A stretch of DNA of 40,458 nucleotides from Lachnospiraceae bacterium (GTDB taxonomy: Bacteria > Bacillota > Clostridia > Lachnospirales > Lachnospiraceae). Location of the stretch: NCBI GenBank assembly GCA_900765975.1, contig CAAFTS010000007.1:1-40458 (forward strand), given 5' to 3'. Numbering within the stretch: the first letter of the stretch is position 1; each line of letters begins with the position of its first letter. The notes under the pieces were generated by a model. It had not been told where the DNA came from and made no database searches. It worked only from the letters and a program-made list of their open reading frames with translations. A program made the translations under genes and the position numbers. This document shows positions 1 through 9,837 of this stretch, piece after piece.

Positions 1-41
1 TTCTAAAACAGCCTGCCATCCTGCGGGCTACTGGGTGAGGG

Positions 42-1805
42 ATGGAAATCCCCTCACTCATTTTTTGCAGGAGGACAACAGGATGGCATGCACTTCATGC
101 TTATGAAAAATGCTTTCAGATACGGAAGGCTATTTTAGGGGAGACGGATTATTACACTGAAGTTACCAGGCGTGAGCGAGCTATCTGCAAATTTTCCCTT
201 ACTAAAGGGCATGAAGGAAGAGAAGACTTAAAACGATTTGTTGATCGGATAGAAGAAGGTTTTTTTATCAATGATATAGATCATGAACAACTGCAAATTT
301 TGGAGGCAAAAACGTTATGCACTTTACTGATGGATCTGTCTGAAATCAGTAATCCTGATGAGTACAAAAAATACTTGAAAATATATGGACGTCTTTGCTT
401 GAAATACGAATATACAGGTGAGCCGTGTATAAGTATGCGTATGGCTTGGAATATGCGTGGCGGATATTATATGTGTATTGGAGATTATATTCAAGCTGAG
501 TCTGCCTTCCTAAATGCTTTGAAAGTTGATGTAAATGACGAGAAAAAAAGCATCATTTCTAGAACACAAATACAAAGCAATCTTTTGCTAATTTATTATG
601 TACAGAATGATTTGGAAAAAGCATATCCTCTGGCAGCCGATTTACTAGATCAGATTGAAAATGATGAGTCTGAAGAATCAATTAAAGATGCGGACATTTA
701 TCGCATTTATACTTTACTTGTTTCTATGGAAATACAGACTGTATCTGCTCCAGTTCAAGAAGAACTTGATGATATAGCAAATCTTTTGAAAGAGACATGT
801 GAGGACATCTTAAGTGGTGATATTTTGAAAGCACCACGAGAAGAGGCAATATTTGCCATTATATGTATTTTTTTTATAATTCAGCATGAAACCAGTACTG
901 TTTCCGATCAAAAACAATTCAGTTTAGCTCTTCATAGGATAGAATTGGAAAAGCGAGTATTTGATTTTGCTCCTATGCAGTTGACAATACTCTATTATTG
1001 CCAAGCACTTCTGTTATGGAATATTGGCGAAAAAGATGCAGGAGATTATTTCGAAAAAGCAATCAATTGTCTAGACAAAAGTGGTATCCAACATAATCTA
1101 AAAGCAGCTGTATATCAGAGTTATGGTGCCTTTTTATGCAAGCGAAGGGAGTTCAATTCAGGACTTCAGTATATTGAGAGATCTTTGAATGAAATAACAA
1201 TAACATGGCATCAATACGTACGGTATTTAAATGATACACGCTTATTAATGATACTAACACCCGTACAATTGATGTTTACTGGTTGTTATGCAATATTAAG
1301 ACAGATAACAGATATCAGTACATCATATGAGCGGCTATTACAGTTCAAGGCACTGGCTTCTTTGGCTGGTCGAGAAAGAAATCGCATTATCCACGGAAGA
1401 GATTTTAATCCTGAGCTACTGGATAAGATACAGAGGATTCAAAATACAATTGCTACTTTGGAATCCGAGAATATGCTTCGAGATGTGGAAAGGGATTATG
1501 AAAAGCAGGCGGAAGAGTTGCGTCGTATGGAAAAGGATTTTGCTGTCCAGTTTCCTCATAATGCTAAGTTTACAAACATTTCCCTGAAAGCAGTTCAAGA
1601 CGCAATTCCAGACTACTCAGCTGTATTAGAGTATTTTTTCACTACTGACAGTTATGGACAAACACAATTCGAATATGATGATAGCGCCGATAGGGATCCT
1701 TCTGTATTCGACGTCTATATAACAACAAAAGAATCAGGTAGATGCAGCTTGCATCGAATTACTATTTCGAATGGATTAGAACGGAATTGCATTTTTCACA
1801 ACTGA
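42..1805 (+). pseudogene. TPR-CHAT protein remnant, truncated in the CHAT domain
   Basis: The open frame codes for about 587 residues. Residues 20-430 are helical and repeat-like, with several TPR-type stretches (for example RGGYYMCIGDYIQAESAFLNA near 130). A charged coiled segment follows near 465-510. The last 60 residues begin like a CHAT domain (IPDYSAVLEYFF, then VFDVYITTKESGRCSLHRI). CHAT domains are caspase-like peptidases of about 250 residues, so the His-Cys catalytic part is missing and the final residues read into unrelated DNA. The start is also doubtful. The best ribosome site, AGGAGG at 69-74, serves an ATG at 83 that is out of frame and ends after seven codons, so the 5' end may be frameshifted or joined to other DNA. 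I read it as a dead fragment of a TPR-CHAT gene. There is no CRISPR-associated gene beside it. Confidence 0.6.
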
Positions 1806-1911
1806 TAGTAAGAGGTGTGTCGGTATATGTATCATTTATGGCATTAATAATAACGGAATCTGTATCAGCTTCATACATACCAAACAGGTAACAAGGGTTA
1901 TTTTGTTTCAT
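1762..1911 (-). pseudogene. Truncated ORF downstream of the mobC-like gene
   Basis: The ATG at 1911 overlaps the stop of the MobC-like gene by 14 bases, the usual sign of translational coupling in mobile-element operons. The peptide is 49 residues and contains ISCEKCN, a possible half of a metal site. It then runs into the DNA that belongs to the 3' edge of the TPR-CHAT remnant on the other strand. The last 5-10 codons are therefore probably not original. I do not recognise the family. It is best read as the first part of a gene cut off at the junction near 1770-1800. Confidence 0.4.
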
Positions 1912-2281
1912 GATGTTCTCCTTCCCACAGATACTTAGCACCATCAAGCAGATCAATGATGGCTGTAAGCATATTGTTATAGTCGGTTTGCAGTTCCTTG
2001 ATTTCATCACTTGTGGGAAGATTGTTTAAAGTTTGATGTTCACAGCATTCAGTAAATGCTTTTTGCATTTCAAGTAATTGTAGATATAGTGCATTAACAG
2101 TCTGTACAAGAGGATATATGTTTTCTTTCTTGCCGACAACACAGATGCGGTTATAGATGCAGGAACGGACAAAGTAATCTTTCTTCATCATGCCGCTGGC
2201 AAGGATACGGGCTTCAATTTGCTTGCGTTCAGCATCGCTGATTCTAAAACTTATAGTTGGATGTTTGTGTTGATTGCTCAT
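1898..2281 (-). CDS. MobC-like plasmid mobilization / relaxosome protein
   Basis: This is a 127-residue protein. Residues 7-45 (ISFRISDAERKQIEARILASG, then KKDYFVRSCIYNRI) look like the ribbon-helix-helix DNA-binding part of MobC-type relaxosome proteins. A helical C-terminal half follows. Such proteins bind oriT and assist a relaxase in nicking DNA for conjugative transfer. No relaxase or oriT is visible here, and the next gene is cut after about 45 codons, so this is probably a stranded fragment of an integrative or mobilizable element. The frame itself is intact and starts at ATG 2281. The family assignment rests on pattern recognition only. Confidence 0.6.
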   Translation of the reverse strand: MSNQHKHPTISFRISDAERKQIEARILASGMMKKDYFVRSCIYNRICVVGKKENIYPLVQTVNALYLQLLEMQKAFTECCEHQTLNNLPTSDEIKELQTDYNNMLTAIIDLLDGAKYLWEGEHHETK

Positions 2282-3078
2282 ATTTAGTAGTAAAAGTAGA
2301 TTATATCTGCCATAGATTTCGTAGATGCAACATGGAATTATTGCAACTAATTTGCTACTAAAGTTTTTGAAAATGATATGAAAAGAGTAACATTAGATGA
2401 AACGGATGTGGTGGAATGCCGCATAAAATCAGCATTTTTGATTTGATGATCCTTCCTTTGGGAAGAGTTTGAGTGACAGGTTTGGAAGTAGCAGCACTTT
2501 AACAAGCCCCGGGTGAACCGGACTTTTGGAGAACTATTTTTTGTCTATCTAAGCAGCTGGCTTAAGGAAGAGTTGACGGTATGCCAGAAATGCCTTGCAT
2601 AAGGTAATATAAAAGTTAAGTGCATCGATGGCACAAAGTTTCCTTTTCCCAAGAGGGCAGCCCCCCTGTTCTATGGCGTCAAAAGTAATGGTGTTGGCAG
2701 ATTTATGATTTTTTTGGCAGATGAATGTATTCCGGAGAAAATGCTGACAGGATAATTTGTAAAAGTTAAAATTTTTCTTTTCAAAGTGTAAGTATTTGAT
2801 ATGAAATTAGTCATAGAGAATCTCAATCTTTTTTGTTTAGTAATGTTTTGGGCTGATAGCTTAATCTTACATCAAAAAGGAACGGGATTCCTTATATTTT
2901 TGACATTTTTTGAAAGTTGTGGATAACCCAATATGGCAGATTTGCCCTGTGGGGATAATTTTTCGGAAACTCAAGTGACAAAATGTTGCGAATGATATAT
3001 GAATTGTTTTATACTATCTATAGGGAACATTTAGTCCACAATATCGAAGTTTTATATTTTAGAGGAGCATGGCAGGTA
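2282..3078. other. Long gene-poor stretch with decayed sequence
   Basis: No convincing gene is present between the mobC-like start and jetA. An open stretch on the plus strand at 2618-2755 (46 codons, containing CIDGTKFPFPKRAAPLFYGV) reads like the tail of a protein, but it has no start and I cannot name a family. TTGACA at 2900-2905 could be a -35 box, with GATAAC at 2922-2927 as a weak -10. TATACT at 3010-3015 is another -10 candidate. Either could drive the Wadjet operon. The region fits a former mobile-element insertion that has eroded. Confidence 0.5.
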
Positions 3079-4563
3079 ATGAGAATACAGGAAACGGTAA
3101 GAAAGCCGATGACAGAAGCGAAATATCTGAATGTCGATAATACGGACAGATATCGCCCGATCATCCGGCTTTTTTATTTGAAATATGAAAAGCTGAAGTA
3201 TTGGCTGTATCAGGAAGAGGTATATGAAGAATTAAAGGAAGATGCATACTTTAGAGAATATACACCGGAGCAGTGTCAGCAGGATTTGGCAGCTTTGACT
3301 GCATGGGGGAATCTAGTAACAATACAGGATACGAGAAAGGTTGCGACTATTGAGGAATTTAAGAATAAAAAGTTCCGATATCAGTTGTCTGAAGCTACGG
3401 TAGAAATTGAGCGAATGGTTATTCGGGTAGAAAATCTGTTTATAGAAAGTTCTTCGTTGGAACCAACTTTGTTGGAGCGACTTCGTATCAATCTGAGCAA
3501 AATTTCTGAGATTGCAAAAGCAGATCAGGAGCACATCTATGCATGGTGGAATGATTTGAATAATGATTTTATACGATTGAATCAGAATTATCAGGATTAT
3601 ATGCGGGAGTTGAACAGTGTAAAAGCGGAAGAAATGATGAAGACGACAGAGTTTCTCGTGTTCAAAGACCAGTTGATTGAGTATTTGAGAAGTTTCGTGA
3701 GGAGTCTGCAGATCAATGCCGCATCTATAGAACAATGCTTGAAGAATGCGGACAGGGATGTTTTGAAGTATCTTCTGGAGGAAATTATACAGTATGAATT
3801 GTTGATTCCGAGAATCGATGTGGAAGTGAAGGAAGATTTAATAGCAGATAAAGTACATGGCCGATGGCAGAGTTTGGAGGAATGGTTTACCGGAGTGGAA
3901 GGAAAGGATTCCGAGGCGGCAAAGGTATTTGATACAACGAATGAAATTATACGAAAGATTACAAGGTATGCGGCAAGAATTAGTGAAATGAGCAATGCGG
4001 GGGCAAATCGGCGGGAGGAGTATCATAAGGTTGCAGTGATATTTTCAAAGTGTAAGGATATTTTTGAGGCGCACAGATTGGCTGCTCTTGTATTTGGAAT
4101 TGAAAAGCCGCTGCATTTAAAAGGGCTGCCGGGGCGTCAGACAGAGAGCATCAACAGCGGTGTCTTCGAGGAGGAACCTCATATCGTGACTGTGACGCCG
4201 AGGATTCGTACATATAAAGAAAAAGCAAAACGAAGCGGGATTGTTGACCGTTCGAAAGAAAAAGAAGCAATGCGACTTGCTACGATACAGCGTTTAGAGG
4301 AAGAACGCAGGCTCTTGAAAAGTTATATTCGGGATAACCGTCTGGAGTTTGCAAAACTTCCGGAGATAGAACCACATGTAAGAGATGTATTTCTGACATG
4401 GCTTTCCAAGGCATTAGAGAATAAAAGTCTTCAAGGGAAAACGGAGGATGGGCAGGCTTATCATGTAGAAAAGCCAGATACAGAGGAAATCTGCATTTTG
4501 AAATCACCGGATGGTAATCTGCAAATGCCGGCATATGTGATTGTATTTGAAAAAAATGAATGA
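3079..4563 (+). CDS. jetA: Wadjet type II component JetA (DUF2397 / TIGR02677)
   Basis: JetA is the kleisin-like subunit that bridges the SMC heads in the Wadjet anti-plasmid complex. From the ATG at 3079 the protein is 494 residues, normal for the DUF2397 family. The N-terminal part (KYLNVDNTDRYRPIIRLFY, then LTAWGNLVTIQDTRKVATIEEF) carries the family's winged-helix-like block, and long helices follow. The frame stays open back to an ATG at 2983, but the extra 32 residues are not typical of the family. GAGGAG at 3062-3067 sits 11 bases before the chosen start, a little far, so the start is moderately certain. It is the first gene of jetABCD, with 20 bases to jetB. Confidence 0.88.
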   Translation: MRIQETVRKPMTEAKYLNVDNTDRYRPIIRLFYLKYEKLKYWLYQEEVYEELKEDAYFREYTPEQCQQDLAALTAWGNLVTIQDTRKVATIEEFKNKKFRYQLSEATVEIERMVIRVENLFIESSSLEPTLLERLRINLSKISEIAKADQEHIYAWWNDLNNDFIRLNQNYQDYMRELNSVKAEEMMKTTEFLVFKDQLIEYLRSFVRSLQINAASIEQCLKNADRDVLKYLLEEIIQYELLIPRIDVEVKEDLIADKVHGRWQSLEEWFTGVEGKDSEAAKVFDTTNEIIRKITRYAARISEMSNAGANRREEYHKVAVIFSKCKDIFEAHRLAALVFGIEKPLHLKGLPGRQTESINSGVFEEEPHIVTVTPRIRTYKEKAKRSGIVDRSKEKEAMRLATIQRLEEERRLLKSYIRDNRLEFAKLPEIEPHVRDVFLTWLSKALENKSLQGKTEDGQAYHVEKPDTEEICILKSPDGNLQMPAYVIVFEKNE

Positions 4564-4583
4564 AGGGAATTTGAAAAGAGGTC

Positions 4584-5723
4584 ATGAGAGCACTGGAAAT
4601 TCTGCTGGAACGGCGTTGGATATTAAAAAGCCGAGAAAAAGAATTATATTATCAAATAAAGGATGAACTGGGGACGGTTAAGAAATTTTTGATGGAAAAA
4701 CTGGGCTATCAGGTGATTGTAAATCCTTATCTTGTAAAAGTGGAGAAGATGCCGGCAACACCGGAGAACTGGATGGGAATTCAGGAATTTACCCAGAAAA
4801 TAGAATATATTTTTTTCTGTATGATTTTAATGTTTCTGGAAGAAAAAGAAGCGGAAGAGCAGTTTGTGCTTTCAGAGCTGACAGAGTATATACAGGGACA
4901 GTACAGGGAGGAGCAGATTGACTGGACGATATATCAGTATCGAAGACATTTGATTAAGGTGATTAAGTATTGTGTGAACTGTGGAATCTTGAATTTGAAT
5001 GATGGAAGTGAAGAGAGTTTTGCGAGAGATGATACAAGCGAAGTACTCTACGAAAATACAGGTGTCTCCAGATATTTTATGAAAAATTTTACACAGGATA
5101 TTATGGGATATGCGACGCCGGAAGATTTTGAAAAACAGGAATGGATTGATGTGAACGAGGAGCGGGGAATTGTCAGAAGACAGCGAGTGTATCGAAAACT
5201 TCTTATGACTATGGGAATGTACAAAAGTCCGGAGACAGAAGAAGATTTTGCCTATGTTCGGAACTACCGTAACATGATACAGGGGGAATTGTCGGAGCAT
5301 TTTGATTGTGAACTGCATGTACATAGGACAAGTGCATTTCTGATTTTGGGTGAGGACTGCAGAATGGGAAAATGTTTTCCGGAAGAAAACACATTGTCGG
5401 ATATTGTGCTTTTGGTTCATGGTATCATTTCAGAATGGATACAGCAGGGAAGGATTGAAATGGCCATGGATGAAACAATCATAATTCCGAAGGAAAAATT
5501 TCGGGAAATTCTTGAGGAGTGCAAAGAACGATATGGGAAAGGATTTATAAAAACATATCGTGAAATGACAACAGGAGAATTTTCTGAAAGTGTGCAAAGA
5601 TATATGTTAGAACTAGGATTGATTCTTTTAGAAAAAGATATCGTCATAATCCGTACGGCAGTTGGAAAGATTATAGGACGTTATCCAAAAGAGTTTTTAG
5701 AGAACGGAGGAAGAGATGAATAG
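4584..5723 (+). CDS. jetB: Wadjet type II component JetB (DUF2398 / TIGR02678)
   Basis: This 379-residue protein matches the DUF2398 family in length, order and texture. It starts with RALEILLERRWILKSREKELYYQIKDEL and has a central segment (EERGIVRRQRVYRKLLMT) typical of these proteins. JetB is the KITE-type winged-helix partner of JetA in the SMC-like complex. GAAAAGAGG lies just upstream of the ATG. Its last codons overlap the start of jetC by 8 bases, so translation is probably coupled. No lesion is visible. Confidence 0.87.
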   Translation: MRALEILLERRWILKSREKELYYQIKDELGTVKKFLMEKLGYQVIVNPYLVKVEKMPATPENWMGIQEFTQKIEYIFFCMILMFLEEKEAEEQFVLSELTEYIQGQYREEQIDWTIYQYRRHLIKVIKYCVNCGILNLNDGSEESFARDDTSEVLYENTGVSRYFMKNFTQDIMGYATPEDFEKQEWIDVNEERGIVRRQRVYRKLLMTMGMYKSPETEEDFAYVRNYRNMIQGELSEHFDCELHVHRTSAFLILGEDCRMGKCFPEENTLSDIVLLVHGIISEWIQQGRIEMAMDETIIIPKEKFREILEECKERYGKGFIKTYREMTTGEFSESVQRYMLELGLILLEKDIVIIRTAVGKIIGRYPKEFLENGGRDE

Positions 5724-8700
5724 CAAATGGCAGATACACAGAGTAGGACTCTTGGATTTTTGGTATTATGATGAAGAAGAATTTTATTTTTTGGACGGAA
5801 GGATGCTGCTGAGGGGAGCTAATGGTTCCGGGAAATCTGTTACGATGCAGAGCTTTATACCGCTGCTGCTGGATGGAAATATGCGCCCGGAGCGTTTGGA
5901 TCCATTTGGCTCCAAGGCGCGTAAAATGGAGAATTATCTTCTGGAAGAAAATGATGAACGAGAAGAGCGGACCGGATACCTGTATATGGAAATGAAACGG
6001 ACGGAAAGTGATGAATTTTTGACGCTTGGAATTGGAATGAGAGCGCGTAAAAATAAGAAAATGGAGTCGTGGTATTTTTGCCTGACAGATGGACGGAGAG
6101 TTGGAAAGGATTTTTATTTGTATAAAGAAGGGCAGAGCAAGATTGCTTGTACAAAGCTGGAACTGCGAAATCGGATTGGAGACGGCGGTCGTGTAATGGA
6201 GTCACAGGGAGAGTATGCCCAGTGTGTAAACCGGCTTTTATTTGGATTTGAAACGCAGGAAGAATATAAAGAATTACTGGATCTTCTAATCCAGTTGAGA
6301 ACACCAAAACTTTCCAAGGATTTTAAACCAACTGTAATCAATGAGATTTTGAGCAGTTCGTTACAGACCCTTTCAGAAGATGATCTGCGTCCGATGTCTG
6401 AGGCAATTGAAAATATGGATGGCTTGAAGACAAATCTGGATACATTGGATGAAAGTATCGGGGCGGCGGGTCAGATAGAAAAAGTATACGATCAATATAA
6501 TGAAATTATGTTATATGATAAGGCATTATTGTTTCGTAAGTCGGTAGAAGAATATGATAGTTTTAGAAAAAAAGCAGAACAGCTGAAACGGGAAATCGAT
6601 GGCTGTAAACGAATGCGGGAGGAAGAAGAGAAACGTTATATTGAATTAAAACAGGAGCAAAAAATTTGCCAGGCGGAAAAGGACTCTCTGTCTGATAGTG
6701 ATACAGTGAAGTTAAAGCAGCAGGAAGTTGAAATTCGAAGTCAATTAGAAGAGTTAAAAAAGAATATTACCGGAAAACAGCAGCAGGAAGAGGAGAAAAA
6801 AGAAAAATATCAGGAAACAGAGCAGAAAATGAAACTTCAATTTCAGAAAAATGAAATGCTTTGGGAAGAAATAGAAAACCATTTGGAATATATGGAGGAA
6901 GAGATAAAGGGGATTCCTTTTGATGAATTTATATTTATGAAGAAGGAGCTGATAGAGCAGAAAGGGGAGCACTATTCTTTTCAAGCTCATTCAGAATTAT
7001 TAAAGGATTATATGGCAAAGGTTCATCTTGGAAAAACAACGCTGGAAGAAGAAAAGGGTTGTCAGGAAAGATATAGTAAATTTTTGCAGGAATTAGACAC
7101 ATATCAGGAAGAAAAGAACAGGGCAGAACGAGAAGTCTTTCAATATGAAAATCAGTTTCATGAAGTAAAACAGGAGACAATTGAATCGGTTTACCGATGG
7201 GAAAAGGAGAATGCGGAGCTGCATCTGCAGTCAGATATCTTACAGGAAATGGCGAGAGAGATTGAGAAGTACACAACGGAAACCGATTATTGGAATATCC
7301 GCGGATTGGCAAATGGTGAATTTGAGCGGAAAAATCAGGAACTATCAGGGGAAATTTTGGGGCTGAACAGGGAATTATCCGATAAGCGTTTGGAGAAAGA
7401 AGAAATTTGCGAAGAACTGGAACAGTGGAAGAATCAAAAGGAGCCGGAGCCGGAACGCAGTGAAGCGGTGGAAAAGAATCGGCGGCTTTTGGAAGAAAAA
7501 GGAATTCCATATTTGCAGTTATATAAAGTAATTGATTTTGACAGCAAATTGGATGAAACACAGCGGGCATATCTGGAAGAAGCACTATTGCATATGGGCA
7601 TACTGGATGCGCTGATCGTGCCTGAAGAATATAGAGAACAGGCGCTGGCGTTGGATGCGGGGGCATGTGACCGTTATATTTTCAGTGATGCTGCATATGT
7701 AAGAAATAACATTATGGATTTTCTGGATGTAGACAACGAAGAGGGAGATATTCTTCTGTACCAGAATGTTTCCCGTATATTAACAGCAATCGGCTGGAAG
7801 GAACAGGACGAAGAGACGATAAGTGAGTCTATAGAAAAAAACAGGACATGGATCGATAAAAGAGGAAATTATGGAATCGGAATCATAGAAGGAACGGTTA
7901 CGAAAAATTATACGCCATGTTTTATAGGAACTTATGCAAGAGAGCAGTATCGTATAAAGAAGATACAAGAACTAGAAGCAGAGTGTCGGAGGCTGGAAGA
8001 TACCATTCAAATAGCGGAAGACGAAATTACACAATTAAATCAAAGGAAAAGCTGTTTGGAAACAGAATGGAAGTCCTTTCCGAAAGAACAGGATCTGAAA
8101 GTGGCAGCAAAGGAATTGGAGAAGAAAACGAATCTACTGGAGGAAATAGAGTACAAAGTACTGAACCAGAAAGGCATTGTAGAAAAAGAACGAAAAAGTC
8201 TGGATGCAGTTCGGCTGCGGGTGCAAGAAGTATGTCAGAAGTGTTATCTGACTCCGCGTCTGGATGTGTTTAAGGAAGCAGAAGAATCCTTGACCGAGTA
8301 TAAAGAAGTGTTGATGAAAGTACAGCTTTCCTATGGAAATTATAGGAATGGAATTAGTTCTGCAAAGGTGCAGAAGGAATATTTGGAAGGAATTGACGCT
8401 GATTTGGATGATATCCGCTACGATTTGAATCGTATGATACAAAATGAACAGGAAAAGCGAGGAAGTCTGAATTCAGTGATGGAACAGCTTGCTTTGACGG
8501 ATTATGAGGAAATCAGGGAACGATTGGAACATTGCATAGAGCGATTGGAGAAACTGCCGTCAGAGATTGAGGCGAGTGTTACACAAAGCTCTCATTTGGA
8601 AACAAAAGAAAAACAATTTATAGAAAAACTGGGAGATATAGAAGTTTTAGTTGGAAAGTACAGACAGCAGAAAGACAGATTTTGCACTGCTTTTGAAATG

Positions 8701-9837
8701 GAATATCAGCTTGGATATGTAGAGTGTCCGTTTGCGGTAAGCGACGATGCGGAAGAACGGGCGGAGAAGATATGCAGGATGTTTATGGGAAGATTCGGAA
8801 ATAAAAAGCACAGTGAGATTTTGGAGAATCTGCAAAATGTATATCATATGAATAGGGGATATCTGTTGGAATATCAGGTTACACTGCAGTCATTATTTGA
8901 AGAACTGGATGAGGAGAGCGGAGTTTTCGACACAAGTATGAGACGAATCGATATTTCTGCTAAGTATAGAGGAATCACGATCAAGTTTAAAGAACTGATT
9001 GCCAGAATGAAGGAAGATGCAGAGGTACAGCGCCGGCTTTTGAGTGATAAGGACAGAGAGTTATTTGAAGATATTCTTGCCAATACGATCAGTAAGAAAA
9101 TTCGCGGAAAAATCCAGGCCAGTAAGCGATGGGTTGAGAAGATGAACACATTGATGGAGTCTATGAAGACTTCCAGCGGACTTACGCTGAGTCTGCGTTG
9201 GAAAAATAAGCGGGCAGAGAAAGAAGAACAGCTGGATACGAGGGAACTTGTAGAACTTCTGCAAAAAGATGCCGAAATCATGCGTCCGGAAGAGGCGCAG
9301 CAGTTATCCGGACATTTTCGCTCTAAGATCGAAGAGGCAAGAAAATCTGCAAATGATCTGGGAAATGTGCAGTCTTTTCATGCGATTATGAGAAATGTGT
9401 TGGATTATCGTCAATGGTTTGAGTTTCAATTGGAATGTCAAAAAACAGGGGAGAAGAAAAGGGAACTAACAGACCGCGTATTCTTTACTTTTAGCGGCGG
9501 AGAAAAGGCGATGTCGATGTACGTGCCGCTATTTTCAGCAGTAGTAGCAAAATATGCAGGGGCAAGACAGGATGCTCCGTATTTGATCTCTTTGGACGAG
9601 GCATTTGCGGGAGTAGATGAAATGAATATTCGGGACATGTTCCGGCTGATGGTGGAGTTTGACTTTAATTTTATGATCAACTCACAGATTCTCTGGGGAG
9701 ATTATGATACGGTTCCGGCTTTGGCAATCTATCAGCTTGTCCGCCCGGAAAATGCGAAATATGTTACAGTGATTCGGTATGGTTGGAATGGAAATATAAA
9801 AAGTATGGTGACAGAAAAGGACTTGAGTCATGGATAA
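5716..9837 (+). CDS. jetC: Wadjet SMC-like ATPase JetC (TIGR02680)
   Basis: JetC is the SMC/MukB-like motor that extrudes plasmid DNA loops in an ATP-dependent way. The 1373-residue product has a Walker A motif G34-ANGSGKS at the N-terminus. Two long charged coiled-coil arms flank a central hinge-like region, roughly residues 600-740. At the C-terminus come an ABC signature FSGGEK (residues 1259-1264) and Walker B LISLDEAFAGVD (D1294, E1295). All ATPase motifs needed for activity are present. It overlaps jetB by 8 bases and jetD by 8 bases. Length and layout match TIGR02680 proteins of type II Wadjet. Confidence 0.92.
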   Translation: MNSKWQIHRVGLLDFWYYDEEEFYFLDGRMLLRGANGSGKSVTMQSFIPLLLDGNMRPERLDPFGSKARKMENYLLEENDEREERTGYLYMEMKRTESDEFLTLGIGMRARKNKKMESWYFCLTDGRRVGKDFYLYKEGQSKIACTKLELRNRIGDGGRVMESQGEYAQCVNRLLFGFETQEEYKELLDLLIQLRTPKLSKDFKPTVINEILSSSLQTLSEDDLRPMSEAIENMDGLKTNLDTLDESIGAAGQIEKVYDQYNEIMLYDKALLFRKSVEEYDSFRKKAEQLKREIDGCKRMREEEEKRYIELKQEQKICQAEKDSLSDSDTVKLKQQEVEIRSQLEELKKNITGKQQQEEEKKEKYQETEQKMKLQFQKNEMLWEEIENHLEYMEEEIKGIPFDEFIFMKKELIEQKGEHYSFQAHSELLKDYMAKVHLGKTTLEEEKGCQERYSKFLQELDTYQEEKNRAEREVFQYENQFHEVKQETIESVYRWEKENAELHLQSDILQEMAREIEKYTTETDYWNIRGLANGEFERKNQELSGEILGLNRELSDKRLEKEEICEELEQWKNQKEPEPERSEAVEKNRRLLEEKGIPYLQLYKVIDFDSKLDETQRAYLEEALLHMGILDALIVPEEYREQALALDAGACDRYIFSDAAYVRNNIMDFLDVDNEEGDILLYQNVSRILTAIGWKEQDEETISESIEKNRTWIDKRGNYGIGIIEGTVTKNYTPCFIGTYAREQYRIKKIQELEAECRRLEDTIQIAEDEITQLNQRKSCLETEWKSFPKEQDLKVAAKELEKKTNLLEEIEYKVLNQKGIVEKERKSLDAVRLRVQEVCQKCYLTPRLDVFKEAEESLTEYKEVLMKVQLSYGNYRNGISSAKVQKEYLEGIDADLDDIRYDLNRMIQNEQEKRGSLNSVMEQLALTDYEEIRERLEHCIERLEKLPSEIEASVTQSSHLETKEKQFIEKLGDIEVLVGKYRQQKDRFCTAFEMEYQLGYVECPFAVSDDAEERAEKICRMFMGRFGNKKHSEILENLQNVYHMNRGYLLEYQVTLQSLFEELDEESGVFDTSMRRIDISAKYRGITIKFKELIARMKEDAEVQRRLLSDKDRELFEDILANTISKKIRGKIQASKRWVEKMNTLMESMKTSSGLTLSLRWKNKRAEKEEQLDTRELVELLQKDAEIMRPEEAQQLSGHFRSKIEEARKSANDLGNVQSFHAIMRNVLDYRQWFEFQLECQKTGEKKRELTDRVFFTFSGGEKAMSMYVPLFSAVVAKYAGARQDAPYLISLDEAFAGVDEMNIRDMFRLMVEFDFNFMINSQILWGDYDTVPALAIYQLVRPENAKYVTVIRYGWNGNIKSMVTEKDLSHG

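Noticed and set aside
42..1805. TPR-CHAT protein as part of a CRISPR-guided caspase (Craspase) system
   Set aside because: No gRAMP/Cas7-11-like gene and no CRISPR repeats in the window; the CHAT domain is also incomplete.
2618..2755. Coding fragment as IS66-type transposase remnant
   Set aside because: Considered, but the residues do not match the IS66 accessory protein motifs I know.
6935..7666. Long minus-strand open frame inside jetC (243 codons)
   Set aside because: Proline/leucine/serine-rich composition of an antisense shadow, no ribosome site, lies within a clear SMC gene.
8874..9281. Minus-strand open frame of 135 codons inside jetC
   Set aside because: Serine-rich shadow of the JetC C-terminal coding sequence.
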